From assembly GCF_028746185.1 (NCBI RefSeq), contig NZ_JAQIVH010000035.1:121034-185033 (forward strand): a DNA stretch of 64,000 nt, in the 5' to 3' direction. This DNA is from Paenibacillus_E qinlingensis. GTDB lineage: Bacteria > Bacillota > Bacilli > Paenibacillales > NBRC-103111. Below, piece after piece: positions 17,031-25,634 of the stretch. The notes below the pieces were generated by a model. The model saw only the letters and a program-made list of their open reading frames with translations, did no database searches and was not told the origin of the DNA. The first letter of the stretch is position 1. Every line of letters begins with the position of its first letter. A program made the translations under genes and the position numbers.

Positions 17031-17039
17031 TGTTATAAT
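17031..17039 (+). promoter_or_regulatory. Extended -10 promoter before the CGCG protein gene
   Basis: TGT-TATAAT forms an extended -10; no good -35 is visible. It lies before the ATG at 17074 and supports that start over the one at 17038. Confidence 0.6.
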
Positions 17040-17073
17040 GGGAAAAAGGACGTCGGGAAAGCGGGGAGAAAGC

Positions 17074-17571
17074 ATGTTTGAACTAGCGATTAAGGGCTGG
17101 TCCTTAGATAAAGATTTACAAATCATTCAAGCGGATGTTCATATGTCTGTCGAAGATAGTCTCATTATTGAAGAACCTCTATGCATTGATGTTGGACTGC
17201 CTGCTTTGTTATACAGTGCACTGCATGATACAGCACCGAACCGTTTCGCTCCAGCCGATCAGTGGGAGCGGATGCCGTTCTTCGTATGCGGATGCGGTGA
17301 CCCGGAGTGTAGAGGTTTCTCATTCGTTGTTCGGCATTTGCCTGGGGAGCAGCTTGAACTCTCTTCTGTAGAAGAGCGAACTAACGGTTCTTACCGCGAA
17401 CTGGAGACGCATGTCATCCCGACTCGCGAATATCGCGAACAACTTGCAGATATTGGGGAAACCTATTTGCAATTTGTTGCAGATTTGGATTATCGTCCGT
17501 ATTTTCAGGATACGGTGAAGGTCGTTGAAGATCTTGTAGGACAATTACAACTAACATTACGGAGTGAATAA
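17074..17571 (+). CDS. Unknown protein with CxCGxxxC motif
   Basis: 165 residues from the ATG at 17074 (GGGGAG before it). An in-frame ATG at 17038 lies inside the -10 element and is unlikely to be used. A Cys cluster near residue 80 (CGCGDPECRG) probably binds a metal; the rest is acidic. Family not recognised. Its stop is two bases before the RNase H start, so the two are co-transcribed, but no functional link is evident. Confidence 0.8.
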   Translation: MFELAIKGWSLDKDLQIIQADVHMSVEDSLIIEEPLCIDVGLPALLYSALHDTAPNRFAPADQWERMPFFVCGCGDPECRGFSFVVRHLPGEQLELSSVEERTNGSYRELETHVIPTREYREQLADIGETYLQFVADLDYRPYFQDTVKVVEDLVGQLQLTLRSE

Positions 17572-17572
17572 T

Positions 17573-18223
17573 ATGGCTGCATCAAAATTTTATGTGGTTT
17601 GGGTTGGGCACAAGCCAGGTGTGTATCGCTCATGGGCTGAATGCCAAGCGCAAACGAATGGTTATCCGCAGGCGAAGTTCAAGTCTTACGAATCCGAAGG
17701 TGAAGCACGTCAAGCACTGGAGAAGGGGTGGCAGAAGTCACTGAATTTTGCGGCAAAAGGCACTGGAGGAACGCAAGGTGCTGCCAAAAAGTCTGCGACT
17801 CCCGAGTCTGCACCCGAAGTAGATTATGACAGTATTTCAGTGGACGTAGGCTGTTCCGGAAATCCAGGCATCGTAGAGTACAAGGGCGTAGATACGCGGA
17901 CAGGTGAAATTATTTTCTACCAAGGACCGATATCGAAGGGAACGAATAACCTAGGGGAGTTTCTAGCCATTGTACATGGACTGGCTTACCTGCAAAAAAA
18001 GGGAAGCAATCAAACGATTTATACCGATTCAGTTACAGCACTAAGTTGGATTCGGAAGAAGGAAGTATCTACTAATTTAGTTAGAGATGCGTCTACTGCG
18101 GAAATATGGACCTTGGTGGATCGCGCGTTAAAATGGCTGCATACGAATACGTATACTAATAAAATCGCCAAATGGGACACGAAAAAATGGGGCGAAATCA
18201 AGGCGGATTTCGGGAGAAAGTAA
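17573..18223 (+). CDS. Ribonuclease H with N-terminal viroplasmin domain
   Basis: 216 residues from the ATG at 17573 (GGAGTG before it). Residues 1-48 (FYVVWVGHKPGVYRSWAECQ) are the viroplasmin/RNase H1 hybrid-binding module known from eukaryotic RNase H1, and a Lys/Pro/Ala linker follows. The catalytic domain has SVDVGCSGNPG, NNLGEFLAI, YTDSVTALSW and a final Asp in the AKWDTKKWGEIKADF region, consistent with the D-E-D-D set. It should degrade RNA in RNA-DNA hybrids. The first motif reads DVGCSGNPG rather than DGSxxGNPG, which is common in this subfamily. Confidence 0.9.
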   Translation: MAASKFYVVWVGHKPGVYRSWAECQAQTNGYPQAKFKSYESEGEARQALEKGWQKSLNFAAKGTGGTQGAAKKSATPESAPEVDYDSISVDVGCSGNPGIVEYKGVDTRTGEIIFYQGPISKGTNNLGEFLAIVHGLAYLQKKGSNQTIYTDSVTALSWIRKKEVSTNLVRDASTAEIWTLVDRALKWLHTNTYTNKIAKWDTKKWGEIKADFGRK

Positions 18224-18273
18224 GTAACTATACATCTATTTGTAGAAAATTGTCGAAAGAGTACAGAATTATA

Positions 18274-18302
18274 TTGACGGAAGTTCCCTCTAATGCTACT
18301 AT
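18274..18302 (+). promoter_or_regulatory. Promoter of the sugar ABC operon
   Basis: TTGACG at 18274-18279, 17-base spacer ending in TGC (extended -10), TACTAT at 18297-18302. An imperfect inverted repeat (TTCCCA...TGGGAA, about 18311-18357) follows in the leader and could be an operator. Confidence 0.7.
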
Positions 18303-18387
18303 AATCTAAATTCCCAGTAGAACACTCGGCATAATAATCCGATAGATTCAGTGGGAAATAGAGAGAGTATGATCGGGAGGGAAATTC

Positions 18388-19464
18388 ATGAAAAGAACCA
18401 AATTACTTAATGTTTTCATTAGTTTAGCATTAGTAGGAAGTGTGCTTTCAGCTTGCGGACAAAAAGATAGTGCAACTGAAACAGCAACACCTGCAGCAAG
18501 TGCAAGTGCATCAAATTTAACAGGTAAGAAAATCGCGCTTGTTATGCAATTCAATACAGGAACGTTTTCTTCACAATATGTTGAAGGTGTGAAAGAGCAA
18601 GTTGAAAAACTTGGCGGTAAGGTTACGGTTTTCGTAGCTGATACAGATTTGGCGAAAATGGCTTCTAATTTAGATGCTGCCATTAACCAAAAATTCGATG
18701 GAATTCTTATCGATCATGGTACAGCAGAAGCACTTGAAGCTGGTGTGAAGAAAGCGGTAGAGAAGAAAATTCCTGTTGTTAGCTTTGACTCCATCCTAAC
18801 TGTTCCTAATGTAACATCACTAGAGCAAGGCGATCAAAAAATGGCGGATGCCACGCTGGAGCAACTTGCTAAAGATGCTGGAGGCAAAGGGAATATCGTT
18901 AAAGTATGGGTAGCTGGCTTCGCACCAATGGAGCGCAGACAACTGGCTTACCAAGCTTTCCAAAAGAAATATCCGGATATTAAAGAAGTAGCCGCTTTCG
19001 GAACAGCGAAAGATCCGGCATTAGATACACAAACACAAATGGAAGCAATCTTGAAAAAGTACCCGAACAAAGGTGATATTACAGCCGTTTGGGCGGCATG
19101 GGATGAGTTCGCAAAAGGCGCTTCCCGAGCCATTCAACAAGCAGGACGTACTGAAATTAAAGTTTATGGTATCGACTTGAGTGACGAAGATCTACAGCTT
19201 TTGCAAGATCCGAAAAGCCCTTGGGTAGCTTCTTCAGCCGTAGATCCAAAAGACATCGGTCGCGTACAAGTTCGTTATTTGTATCAAAAGCTGCATGGCG
19301 ATCAAACGCCTGATAAAGTGGTTTTGGAGCCTGTATATGTATCCAGAGACCAATTGCCTAAAGACAAACAAATCAACACTACACAACTTAGCGAGTACGT
19401 AAAAGGTTGGGGCGGAAGCCAACAAGGCTATACGGACTGGATGAAAGCAGCAGAAAAAAAATAA
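18388..19464 (+). CDS. Sugar ABC transporter, binding lipoprotein (RbsB-like)
   Basis: 358 residues. Lipoprotein signal with lipobox LSAC (Cys near residue 23), an Ala/Ser/Thr linker, then a type I periplasmic-binding fold (KKIALVMQFNTGTFSSQY, DGILIDHGTAEALEAGVKKA, IPVVSFDS). It belongs to the ribose/galactose/rhamnose group; the sugar is not identifiable by eye. First gene of a three-gene operon with an ATPase and a permease. GGGAGG precedes the ATG. Confidence 0.9.
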   Translation: MKRTKLLNVFISLALVGSVLSACGQKDSATETATPAASASASNLTGKKIALVMQFNTGTFSSQYVEGVKEQVEKLGGKVTVFVADTDLAKMASNLDAAINQKFDGILIDHGTAEALEAGVKKAVEKKIPVVSFDSILTVPNVTSLEQGDQKMADATLEQLAKDAGGKGNIVKVWVAGFAPMERRQLAYQAFQKKYPDIKEVAAFGTAKDPALDTQTQMEAILKKYPNKGDITAVWAAWDEFAKGASRAIQQAGRTEIKVYGIDLSDEDLQLLQDPKSPWVASSAVDPKDIGRVQVRYLYQKLHGDQTPDKVVLEPVYVSRDQLPKDKQINTTQLSEYVKGWGGSQQGYTDWMKAAEKK

Positions 19465-19532
19465 GGTTTTCTATGCAGTCCCATCGCTATTTTGCGGTGG
19501 GACTTTCAGATTAAGAAGCGAGGTGAAATTAC

Positions 19533-21050
19533 ATGCTGAAAGATCAGGCAGATTTATCTTCATTATTGCAAATGAAGGGGATTACAAAATCCTTCCCAGG
19601 TGTGAAGGCACTGCAGGAAGTGGATTTCAATCTGCAAGCGGGAGAAATTCATGCCCTGCTCGGGGCTAATGGTGCAGGTAAGAGTACCTTGATGAAAATA
19701 TTATCCGGTGCTTATACGCACGATACGGGGCATCTTTCTATTCATAATCAACCATTGGTCATACGTACTCCAAAGGATGCAATGGATCACGGTGTTTATT
19801 GTGTCTATCAAGAGGTGGATACAGCGTTAATATCGGAATTAACGGTTACGGAAAATGTCATGATCGATAAACTCGTCCAAGGAGAAGCTTGGGTAAGTTG
19901 GCGTAAGCTGCATAAGGAAGCTGAAGCCATTCTGGCGAAAATTGGTGCGACATTCTCCGTGCGGAGCAAAATTGATGAGTTAAGCATTTCGCAGAAGCAG
20001 CTCGTGTTGATTGCAAGAGCTATGGCGCATAAAGCGAAGATGATTATTTTCGATGAGCCGACGGCACCGCTGAGCTTAGAAGAGTCTGAGAGGCTGTTCC
20101 GCATTATGGACAGCTTGAAGCAAGAGGGCGTGGGAATTATTTTCATCTCCCACCGCTTGCAAGAAGTGTTCCGTGTTGCTGACCGGATCACGATCATGCG
20201 TGACGGCCGTCATGTGCTCACGCAGCCGGCCACAAGCATGGACATCGCCTCCGTCATTGAGTCGATGTTGGGTAAAACCTTCACCGAGGAGTTCCCCAAA
20301 GTGGGTGTGCCCATTGGCAGTACCCTCCTCGAGGTGAAGGGCTTGCGCCTCGGCACCAAGGTGCGCGGCGTCTCCTTTGATCTCCGCCGAGGGGAAATCC
20401 TCGGCGTCGTAGGTCTAGTCGGCGCCGGCAAAACGGAGTTAAGCCGGCTAATCTTTGGCGCCGACGCCGCGGACGCCGGCGAGGTGTGGCTTAACGGGCG
20501 CAAGCTCACGCTGCGCCAGCCGGAGGATGCCGTGCGCGCCGGCATTGCGCTCGTGCCTGAGGAGCGCCGCAAACAGGGCGTCCTTGTGGAAGAGACAGTG
20601 AAGCGCAATCTGTCTCTGCCGATTTTGCGCAAGCTGAGCACGTTTGGCTTCGTGAAGCGCAGTGAGGAAAATGAGTACGCCGCGAAAATGGTCAGTCAGC
20701 TAGGCGTACAGCCAGGCGATCCCAATCGCACGGTGAAGCACCTGAGCGGCGGGAATCAGCAGAAGGTGGCGGTAGGCAAATGGCTGCCGACAAACGCTGA
20801 CGTGTACTTGTTTGATGAGCCGACCAAAGGGGTTGATGTCGGCGCCAAAAGCGATATCTATCGCTTAATCGGTCAGCTGGCTTCGGAAGGTAAAGGAATT
20901 ATTTATTTATCATGTGAACTGAATGAAATTATAGGAATTGCCGATCGCATCATCGTGATGAGCTATGGGTCTGTGGTGAAGGAGCTGTCCCGCGCGGAAG
21001 CGACGCAGGATCTCATTTTAACGTATGCGAGCGCGGGGGAGGCTGAATAG
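19533..21050 (+). CDS. Sugar ABC transporter, double ATPase (RbsA/MglA type)
   Basis: 505 residues with two ATPase domains in one chain. The first has GANGAGKST, ELSISQKQLVLIARA and MIIFDEPTAPLS. The second has GLVGAGKTEL, HLSGGNQQKVAVGKWL and VYLFDEPTKGVDVG, typical of the CUT2 group. About 20210-20840 is much richer in G+C than the rest (75 percent in 20461-20520 against 38 percent in 19741-19800), a striking shift inside one gene. Middle gene of the sugar operon. Confidence 0.93.
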   Translation: MLKDQADLSSLLQMKGITKSFPGVKALQEVDFNLQAGEIHALLGANGAGKSTLMKILSGAYTHDTGHLSIHNQPLVIRTPKDAMDHGVYCVYQEVDTALISELTVTENVMIDKLVQGEAWVSWRKLHKEAEAILAKIGATFSVRSKIDELSISQKQLVLIARAMAHKAKMIIFDEPTAPLSLEESERLFRIMDSLKQEGVGIIFISHRLQEVFRVADRITIMRDGRHVLTQPATSMDIASVIESMLGKTFTEEFPKVGVPIGSTLLEVKGLRLGTKVRGVSFDLRRGEILGVVGLVGAGKTELSRLIFGADAADAGEVWLNGRKLTLRQPEDAVRAGIALVPEERRKQGVLVEETVKRNLSLPILRKLSTFGFVKRSEENEYAAKMVSQLGVQPGDPNRTVKHLSGGNQQKVAVGKWLPTNADVYLFDEPTKGVDVGAKSDIYRLIGQLASEGKGIIYLSCELNEIIGIADRIIVMSYGSVVKELSRAEATQDLILTYASAGEAE

Positions 21051-21051
21051 T

Positions 21052-22038
21052 TTGAAGGAAAAAAGTTTGGATTTTTCATTTAAATACGGTGCTTTGTTTA
21101 TTATTGCACTTGTTCTTATTGTATTTTCTATTATCAATGAAAACTTTATGACTTATGACAATATCGCGGATATTTTACGTTCGATCTCGATTGTGATGTT
21201 TGTTGCGATCGGTGTGACATTATCTCAGATTGTCGATGGTTTCGATTTATCCGCAGGGTCAACCGTGTCATTAGCTACCGTATCAGCGGCAGCTATGATG
21301 GTTTGGTACGACCAACCGTTCTATCTTGTTATTCTAGTGCCATTGCTTATCGGTGCGATCATCGGATTCTTAAACGCTGTGTTGATCGTGAAAGTGCGTA
21401 TTCCCGATCTACTAGCCACGCTAGCCATGATGTATATCATTGGTGGCATCCAAAAAACGTATACCAAAGGTTTCTCGATTTATAATAATATGAGATTTCA
21501 AGATGGCACGGTGGCACCAGGGAAATTCACTTCCGAATTTCTATGGATTGGACAAGGCAAGCTATTAGGTGTCCCTGTTCCGGTTGTTATTATGCTTGTT
21601 GCGGTTATTGCAGTGCATGTGTTCCTTACTTACACACGTTGGGGTCGCCAGCTGTATATTACAGGAGGGAACCGCGAAGCGGCTCGTTTATCCGGTATAT
21701 CCGTTAACAAAATCCGCTTTGCAGCTTATGTTCTTTCTGGTATTTTTGCAGCAATTGGCGGTATTCTGTACGCATCTCGTGTAGGTTCTGGGCAAATTGA
21801 TGCCGGTTCACCGCTTTTGATGGAAGCAGTAGCCGCAGTATTCGTGGGGTATTCTGTGCTAGGAGCAGGGAAACCTAATGTGATTGGTACATTCTTTGGA
21901 GCTGTACTAATCGGGGTGCTTTTGAATGGACTCACGATGCTCAATGTTCCATATTTCGGGTTCGATATTGTTAAGGGCGGTGTGCTTGTTTTGGCGCTAG
22001 CCATTACATTCGTTCATTTGAATCGTCGAAAAGCTTAA
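21052..22038 (+). CDS. Sugar ABC transporter, permease (RbsC-like)
   Basis: 328 residues from TTG 21052, one base past the ATPase stop and behind GGGGGAGG; the longer frame from 21025 lies inside the ATPase gene. Eight or more membrane segments with the CUT2 motifs IGVTLSQIVDGFDLSAGSTV and GRQLYITGGNREAARLSGI. Completes the importer with the two preceding genes. Confidence 0.9.
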   Translation: MKEKSLDFSFKYGALFIIALVLIVFSIINENFMTYDNIADILRSISIVMFVAIGVTLSQIVDGFDLSAGSTVSLATVSAAAMMVWYDQPFYLVILVPLLIGAIIGFLNAVLIVKVRIPDLLATLAMMYIIGGIQKTYTKGFSIYNNMRFQDGTVAPGKFTSEFLWIGQGKLLGVPVPVVIMLVAVIAVHVFLTYTRWGRQLYITGGNREAARLSGISVNKIRFAAYVLSGIFAAIGGILYASRVGSGQIDAGSPLLMEAVAAVFVGYSVLGAGKPNVIGTFFGAVLIGVLLNGLTMLNVPYFGFDIVKGGVLVLALAITFVHLNRRKA

Positions 22039-22167
22039 AGGATGTTGTGCGCGGTGTTTCTCGTACGTTGATGCGTCATCACACTAAAGGAAGAAATATT
22101 GTGAGAAGTGTGGTATGATAGATTCATTATTTTTATTTCTGAAATGAAATTTAGGAGGAATTATAGA

Positions 22168-23853
22168 ATGGCACAACAAAAACAGCGCAGCGACATGATC
22201 AAAAAAGGTTTCGACCGCGCTCCACATCGCAGCTTGCTGCGTGCAGCCGGCGTTAAAGAAGAAGATTTCGGCAAGCCGTTCATCGCGGTTTGTAACTCCT
22301 ATATAGACATTATTCCTGGACATGTTCACTTGCAAGAGTTTGGTAAAATCGTAAAAGAAGCCATTCGTGAAGCAGGCGGCGTTCCTTTTGAGTTCAATAC
22401 AATCGGCGTTGACGATGGTATTGCTATGGGTCATATCGGTATGCGTTATTCCTTGCCAAGCCGTGAGATTATTGCGGATTCCTTGGAAACTGTTGTTAAT
22501 GCTCACTGGTTTGATGGCATGGTTTGTATTCCTAACTGTGACAAAATTACACCAGGTATGATCATGGGGGCTCTTCGCGTTAACATCCCAACGATGTTAG
22601 TAAGTGGTGGACCGATGAAAGCTGGTAAAGATAAAAACGGTAAATCCATCTCCCTTTCTTCCGTATTCGAAGGCGTTGGTGCATTCCAAGCTGGTAAATT
22701 GGATGAAGCAGGTCTGGAAGAGCTTGAACAATATGGTTGTCCAACTTGTGGATCATGCTCCGGAATGTTCACAGCGAACTCCATGAACTGTTTGGCTGAA
22801 GGTCTTGGACTTGCAATGCCAGGTAACGGTACAATTCTTGCAGTTGCTGAAGAGCGTAAGCAATTCGTTAAAGACTGCGCGAAGCAATTGATGGTTCTTA
22901 TTGAGAAAGACATCAAGCCGCGCGATATCGTAACGATTGACGCGATTGATAATGCATTTGCTTTGGATATGGCAATGGGTGGTTCTACAAACACAGTTCT
23001 TCACACATTGGCTATCGCGGCAGAAGCAGGAATTGATTATCCGATCGCTCGTATTAACGAAGTGGCTGAGCGTGTTCCTCATCTTGCGAAAATCGCTCCA
23101 GCTTCCGATTACCACATCGAAGATGTGCATTTGGCAGGCGGTGTGAGTGCGGTTATTAATGAGCTTTTGAAAAAGCCAGGTGCTTTCAACGGCGAGTGTC
23201 TATCCGTAACGGCACAAACGCTTCGCGAGAACGTGGCTGGTCGTGAAATTCAGAACTTTGACGTTATTCGTCCTTTGACGAACCCGCACAGTGAGCGCGG
23301 CGGACTAGCTGTTCTGTTCGGTAACTTGGCGCCTGAAGGCAGTATCGTAAAAGTTGGTGCTGTTGATAAGTCTGTTGGCGGACGTCACGTAGGCCCAGCG
23401 ATCTGTTTCGATTCCCAAGATGAAGCTTTGTACGGTATCGCAAACGGTAAAGTAAAAGAAGGACACGTTGTTGTCATTCGTTACGAAGGACCGAAGGGTG
23501 GACCTGGTATGCCAGAAATGTTGGCACCAACATCCCAAATCGTAGGTATGGGTCTTGGCGCGAAAGTAGCCTTGATTACAGACGGACGTTTCTCCGGCGC
23601 ATCCCGCGGTATCTCGCTTGGTCATATGTCACCTGAAGCTGCTGAAGGTGGACCACTTGCTTTCGTACATGATGGCGACATCATCGACGTTGACATGGAT
23701 GGACGCAAAATCGAATTGCAAATCAGCGATGAAGAGTTTGCTAAACGTCGTGAGTCATGGGCAGGTTTCCAACAGAAGATTACTTCTGGTTACCTAGCTC
23801 GTTATACGAAAATGGTAACAAACGCAAGCGCTGGTGCTATTTTGAAAATCTAA
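22168..23853 (+). CDS. ilvD: Dihydroxy-acid dehydratase
   Basis: 561 residues from the ATG at 22168, which has AGGAGGAA nine bases before; the longer frame to 22108 has no ribosome binding site. It converts 2,3-dihydroxy acids to 2-keto acids in valine, isoleucine and leucine synthesis. Cluster cysteines are in AVCNSYIDIIPGH, VCIPNCDKITPGM and CPTCGSCSGMFTANSMNC; the C-terminal GRFSGASRGISLGHMSPEA is intact. It is a single-gene unit away from other branched-chain genes, closed by the terminator at 23868. Confidence 0.96.
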   Translation: MAQQKQRSDMIKKGFDRAPHRSLLRAAGVKEEDFGKPFIAVCNSYIDIIPGHVHLQEFGKIVKEAIREAGGVPFEFNTIGVDDGIAMGHIGMRYSLPSREIIADSLETVVNAHWFDGMVCIPNCDKITPGMIMGALRVNIPTMLVSGGPMKAGKDKNGKSISLSSVFEGVGAFQAGKLDEAGLEELEQYGCPTCGSCSGMFTANSMNCLAEGLGLAMPGNGTILAVAEERKQFVKDCAKQLMVLIEKDIKPRDIVTIDAIDNAFALDMAMGGSTNTVLHTLAIAAEAGIDYPIARINEVAERVPHLAKIAPASDYHIEDVHLAGGVSAVINELLKKPGAFNGECLSVTAQTLRENVAGREIQNFDVIRPLTNPHSERGGLAVLFGNLAPEGSIVKVGAVDKSVGGRHVGPAICFDSQDEALYGIANGKVKEGHVVVIRYEGPKGGPGMPEMLAPTSQIVGMGLGAKVALITDGRFSGASRGISLGHMSPEAAEGGPLAFVHDGDIIDVDMDGRKIELQISDEEFAKRRESWAGFQQKITSGYLARYTKMVTNASAGAILKI

Positions 23854-23867
23854 TTTCGTACAAGATA

Positions 23868-23901
23868 AAAGCCCTATCCGACTAGTTCGGGTAGGGCTTT
23901 T
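23868..23901 (+). terminator. Terminator after ilvD
   Basis: AAAGCCCTATCCGA pairs with TTCGGGTAGGGCTTT, then T run. Confidence 0.88.
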
Positions 23902-23935
23902 TCAGCAACTATTGAGTGTAAAGATATGTTATGTT

Positions 23936-23995
23936 CACTATCCCCTAAGCTCAGTTCAGCACTATCTGACGATAACCTGAGCAAAGGGGATAGTG
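23936..23995. other. Isolated long hairpin between ilvD and the UPF0718 gene
   Basis: CACTATCCCC pairs with GGGGATAGTG (10 bp); after a small internal loop GCTCAG pairs with CTGAGC, enclosing about 22 bases. No T run follows on either strand, so it is not an ordinary terminator. No frame fits it. Confidence 0.6.
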
Positions 23996-24101
23996 GTCAT
24001 AGATTCAGCTGTCACGAAGATCCTTGAGGTAAAAATCGAAGTCCATCGTGCAAATTCCATAGTGGAAGGGAATTTTGCGTACTGCTTGATTATTGATATA
24101 T

Positions 24102-25172
24102 TCAAGCAAGAAAAAAATGCATAAACAAAAGCGACCCGCTCAAAACCGTTACCGCCACGACAATCGAAAGTGTTAATACAAATCGTGCTTTGAAAATCGA
24201 TAGCATCATTAATGTACTTTTCACGTCTATCATGGGCCCGAATACAAGAAAGGCAAGCAGGGAACCAGGTGAGAATGACTTGGCGAAAGAGACTGCGACG
24301 AAGGCGTCTGTGGTCGAGCATAAGGAGAGCAAGTAGGCAAAGCCCATCATGAACAGATGGGAGATGAAAGCGCCCTGTCCAATGGCGCTCAGGCTGTCCT
24401 GTGCCACGAATGTCTGTATTAGAGCTGTCAGTAAGGCGCCAAGCATTAAATACTTGCTCATCTCGAATAGCTCGGAAGAGCCGTGGCTGACCATCGTCAT
24501 GATCCTGCTGTCTCCATGAGTGTGGGTGTGGCCATGATGGTCATGTCCATGATCATGCTGGTCGACGTGTTGGCTACCATGCGCGTGGTTATGGCGATGT
24601 GTTAGGCTTGCTGCTGCAGGCTCAATCGGATGCCGCAATGGGTTGCTCTTGAGGAAACGCGTGAGCAGGAAGCCGACCACAAGGGCTACGCCAAAGGTGA
24701 GTCCCATACGTGAATAGGCCATGGCTGGGTTACCGCGGAAAGCCATCCAAGTGGAAGCAAAGACGATAGGGTTAAGAATAGGTCCCACTAGAATGAAAAT
24801 GACTGCGATATAGACTGGCATGCCTTTGCGCATCAGCCTGCGTACGAAAGGGATCATGCCGCACTCGCACAAGGGAAACATAATACCTAGCACACAGGCG
24901 AATAACACACCACCGAGGGGGTGTTTGGGGGTCAATCGTTGGATAACTCCCTCTGGAATGAAATTTTCTACGATCGTAGATAACAGTACGCCGAGAATCA
25001 TGAACGGAAGGGCATCTAAGAAGATGTCCATAAAAGCCATAAAGACATGGCTGATAGGTTCCATGACCATTCCCATTGGGGGGAGTTGTCTCGTTGTTAC
25101 GATCAGGAACAAGAGAAACACGCAAATCACCGTGGAGGCAGGAAGGCTCCAGCGGTATAGAGTTGAGGACAA
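24102..25172 (-). CDS. UPF0718 family permease with His-rich loop
   Basis: 356 residues, about eight to ten membrane segments. PLCECGMIP (the CECG motif) and VGPILNPIVFAST in the first half, with LLSLCSTTDAFVA and FGPMIDVKSTLMM in the second, identify the UPF0718/YraQ permease family. A cytosolic or external loop near residues 190-225 is packed with His-Xaa-His units, suggesting metal binding. The start is TTG 25172 with GGGGTG eight bases before. The TIGR03943-type partner gene often found with this family is not adjacent. Substrate unknown. Confidence 0.85.
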   Translation of the reverse strand: MSSTLYRWSLPASTVICVFLLFLIVTTRQLPPMGMVMEPISHVFMAFMDIFLDALPFMILGVLLSTIVENFIPEGVIQRLTPKHPLGGVLFACVLGIMFPLCECGMIPFVRRLMRKGMPVYIAVIFILVGPILNPIVFASTWMAFRGNPAMAYSRMGLTFGVALVVGFLLTRFLKSNPLRHPIEPAAASLTHRHNHAHGSQHVDQHDHGHDHHGHTHTHGDSRIMTMVSHGSSELFEMSKYLMLGALLTALIQTFVAQDSLSAIGQGAFISHLFMMGFAYLLSLCSTTDAFVAVSFAKSFSPGSLLAFLVFGPMIDVKSTLMMLSIFKARFVLTLSIVVAVTVLSGSLLFMHFFLA

Positions 25173-25253
25173 TGCTTTGACACCCCTTTGCCGAAGGAAT
25201 TGGTATGTAACTATCCTATGTACATGCTGGGCTATCTAGGACAATGTCCTTGA

Positions 25254-25281
25254 TTGACATTGATACTTAAGCGTGTATAAT
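25254..25281 (+). promoter_or_regulatory. Promoter of the T-box/trpS unit
   Basis: TTGACA at 25254-25259, 16-base spacer, TATAAT at 25276-25281; both hexamers are consensus. Confidence 0.85.
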
Positions 25282-25295
25282 AATAGGAAATCAAT

Positions 25296-25577
25296 TGCGA
25301 TGATAGGAACAAGTACGTTTGTCTCCCGTTTCTCAGAGAGCCGGTGGTTGGTGCGAACCGGTGAAACAAGCAGACCGAATGGATCCTTGAGCTTGAAGCT
25401 GAACACTGTGTAGAATCACCGGAACCTAGGCCGGATTAAAACCACAGTTAATTATGCTAAACGGTAGCTCTCCGTTATCAGAGCCTGAAGGTTTACGTGC
25501 ACATAACTTCGGTTATGTAAGTAGACAAATTAGGGTGGTACCACGGTCTCTCGTCCCTTGCGGAGGGAGGCTTTTTT
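25296..25577 (+). promoter_or_regulatory. T-box riboswitch, tryptophan specifier
   Basis: The leader has the Stem I landmarks GATGATAGGAACAAGTA and AGAGAGCC, a distal loop, and then the specifier bulge GAATGGATCC, whose TGG codon (25380-25382) followed by a purine reads tryptophan. The T-box proper AGGGTGGTACCACG is at 25532-25545, followed by a GC-rich terminator hairpin and T6 (25572-25577). Uncharged tRNA-Trp binding to TGG and to the T-box bulge should stabilise the antiterminator and allow trpS transcription. Confidence 0.95.
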
Positions 25578-25634
25578 GTTGTCTTTTTTACCGATACGAA
25601 TGGGAAATAGTGAAAATCATTGGAGGTATTTGGA

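Noticed and set aside
22108..22167. 20-residue N-terminal extension of ilvD
   Set aside because: No ribosome binding site at the upstream start, whereas AGGAGGAA lies correctly before the ATG at 22168.
24820..25239. 139-codon plus-strand frame
   Set aside because: Antisense shadow of the UPF0718 permease gene.
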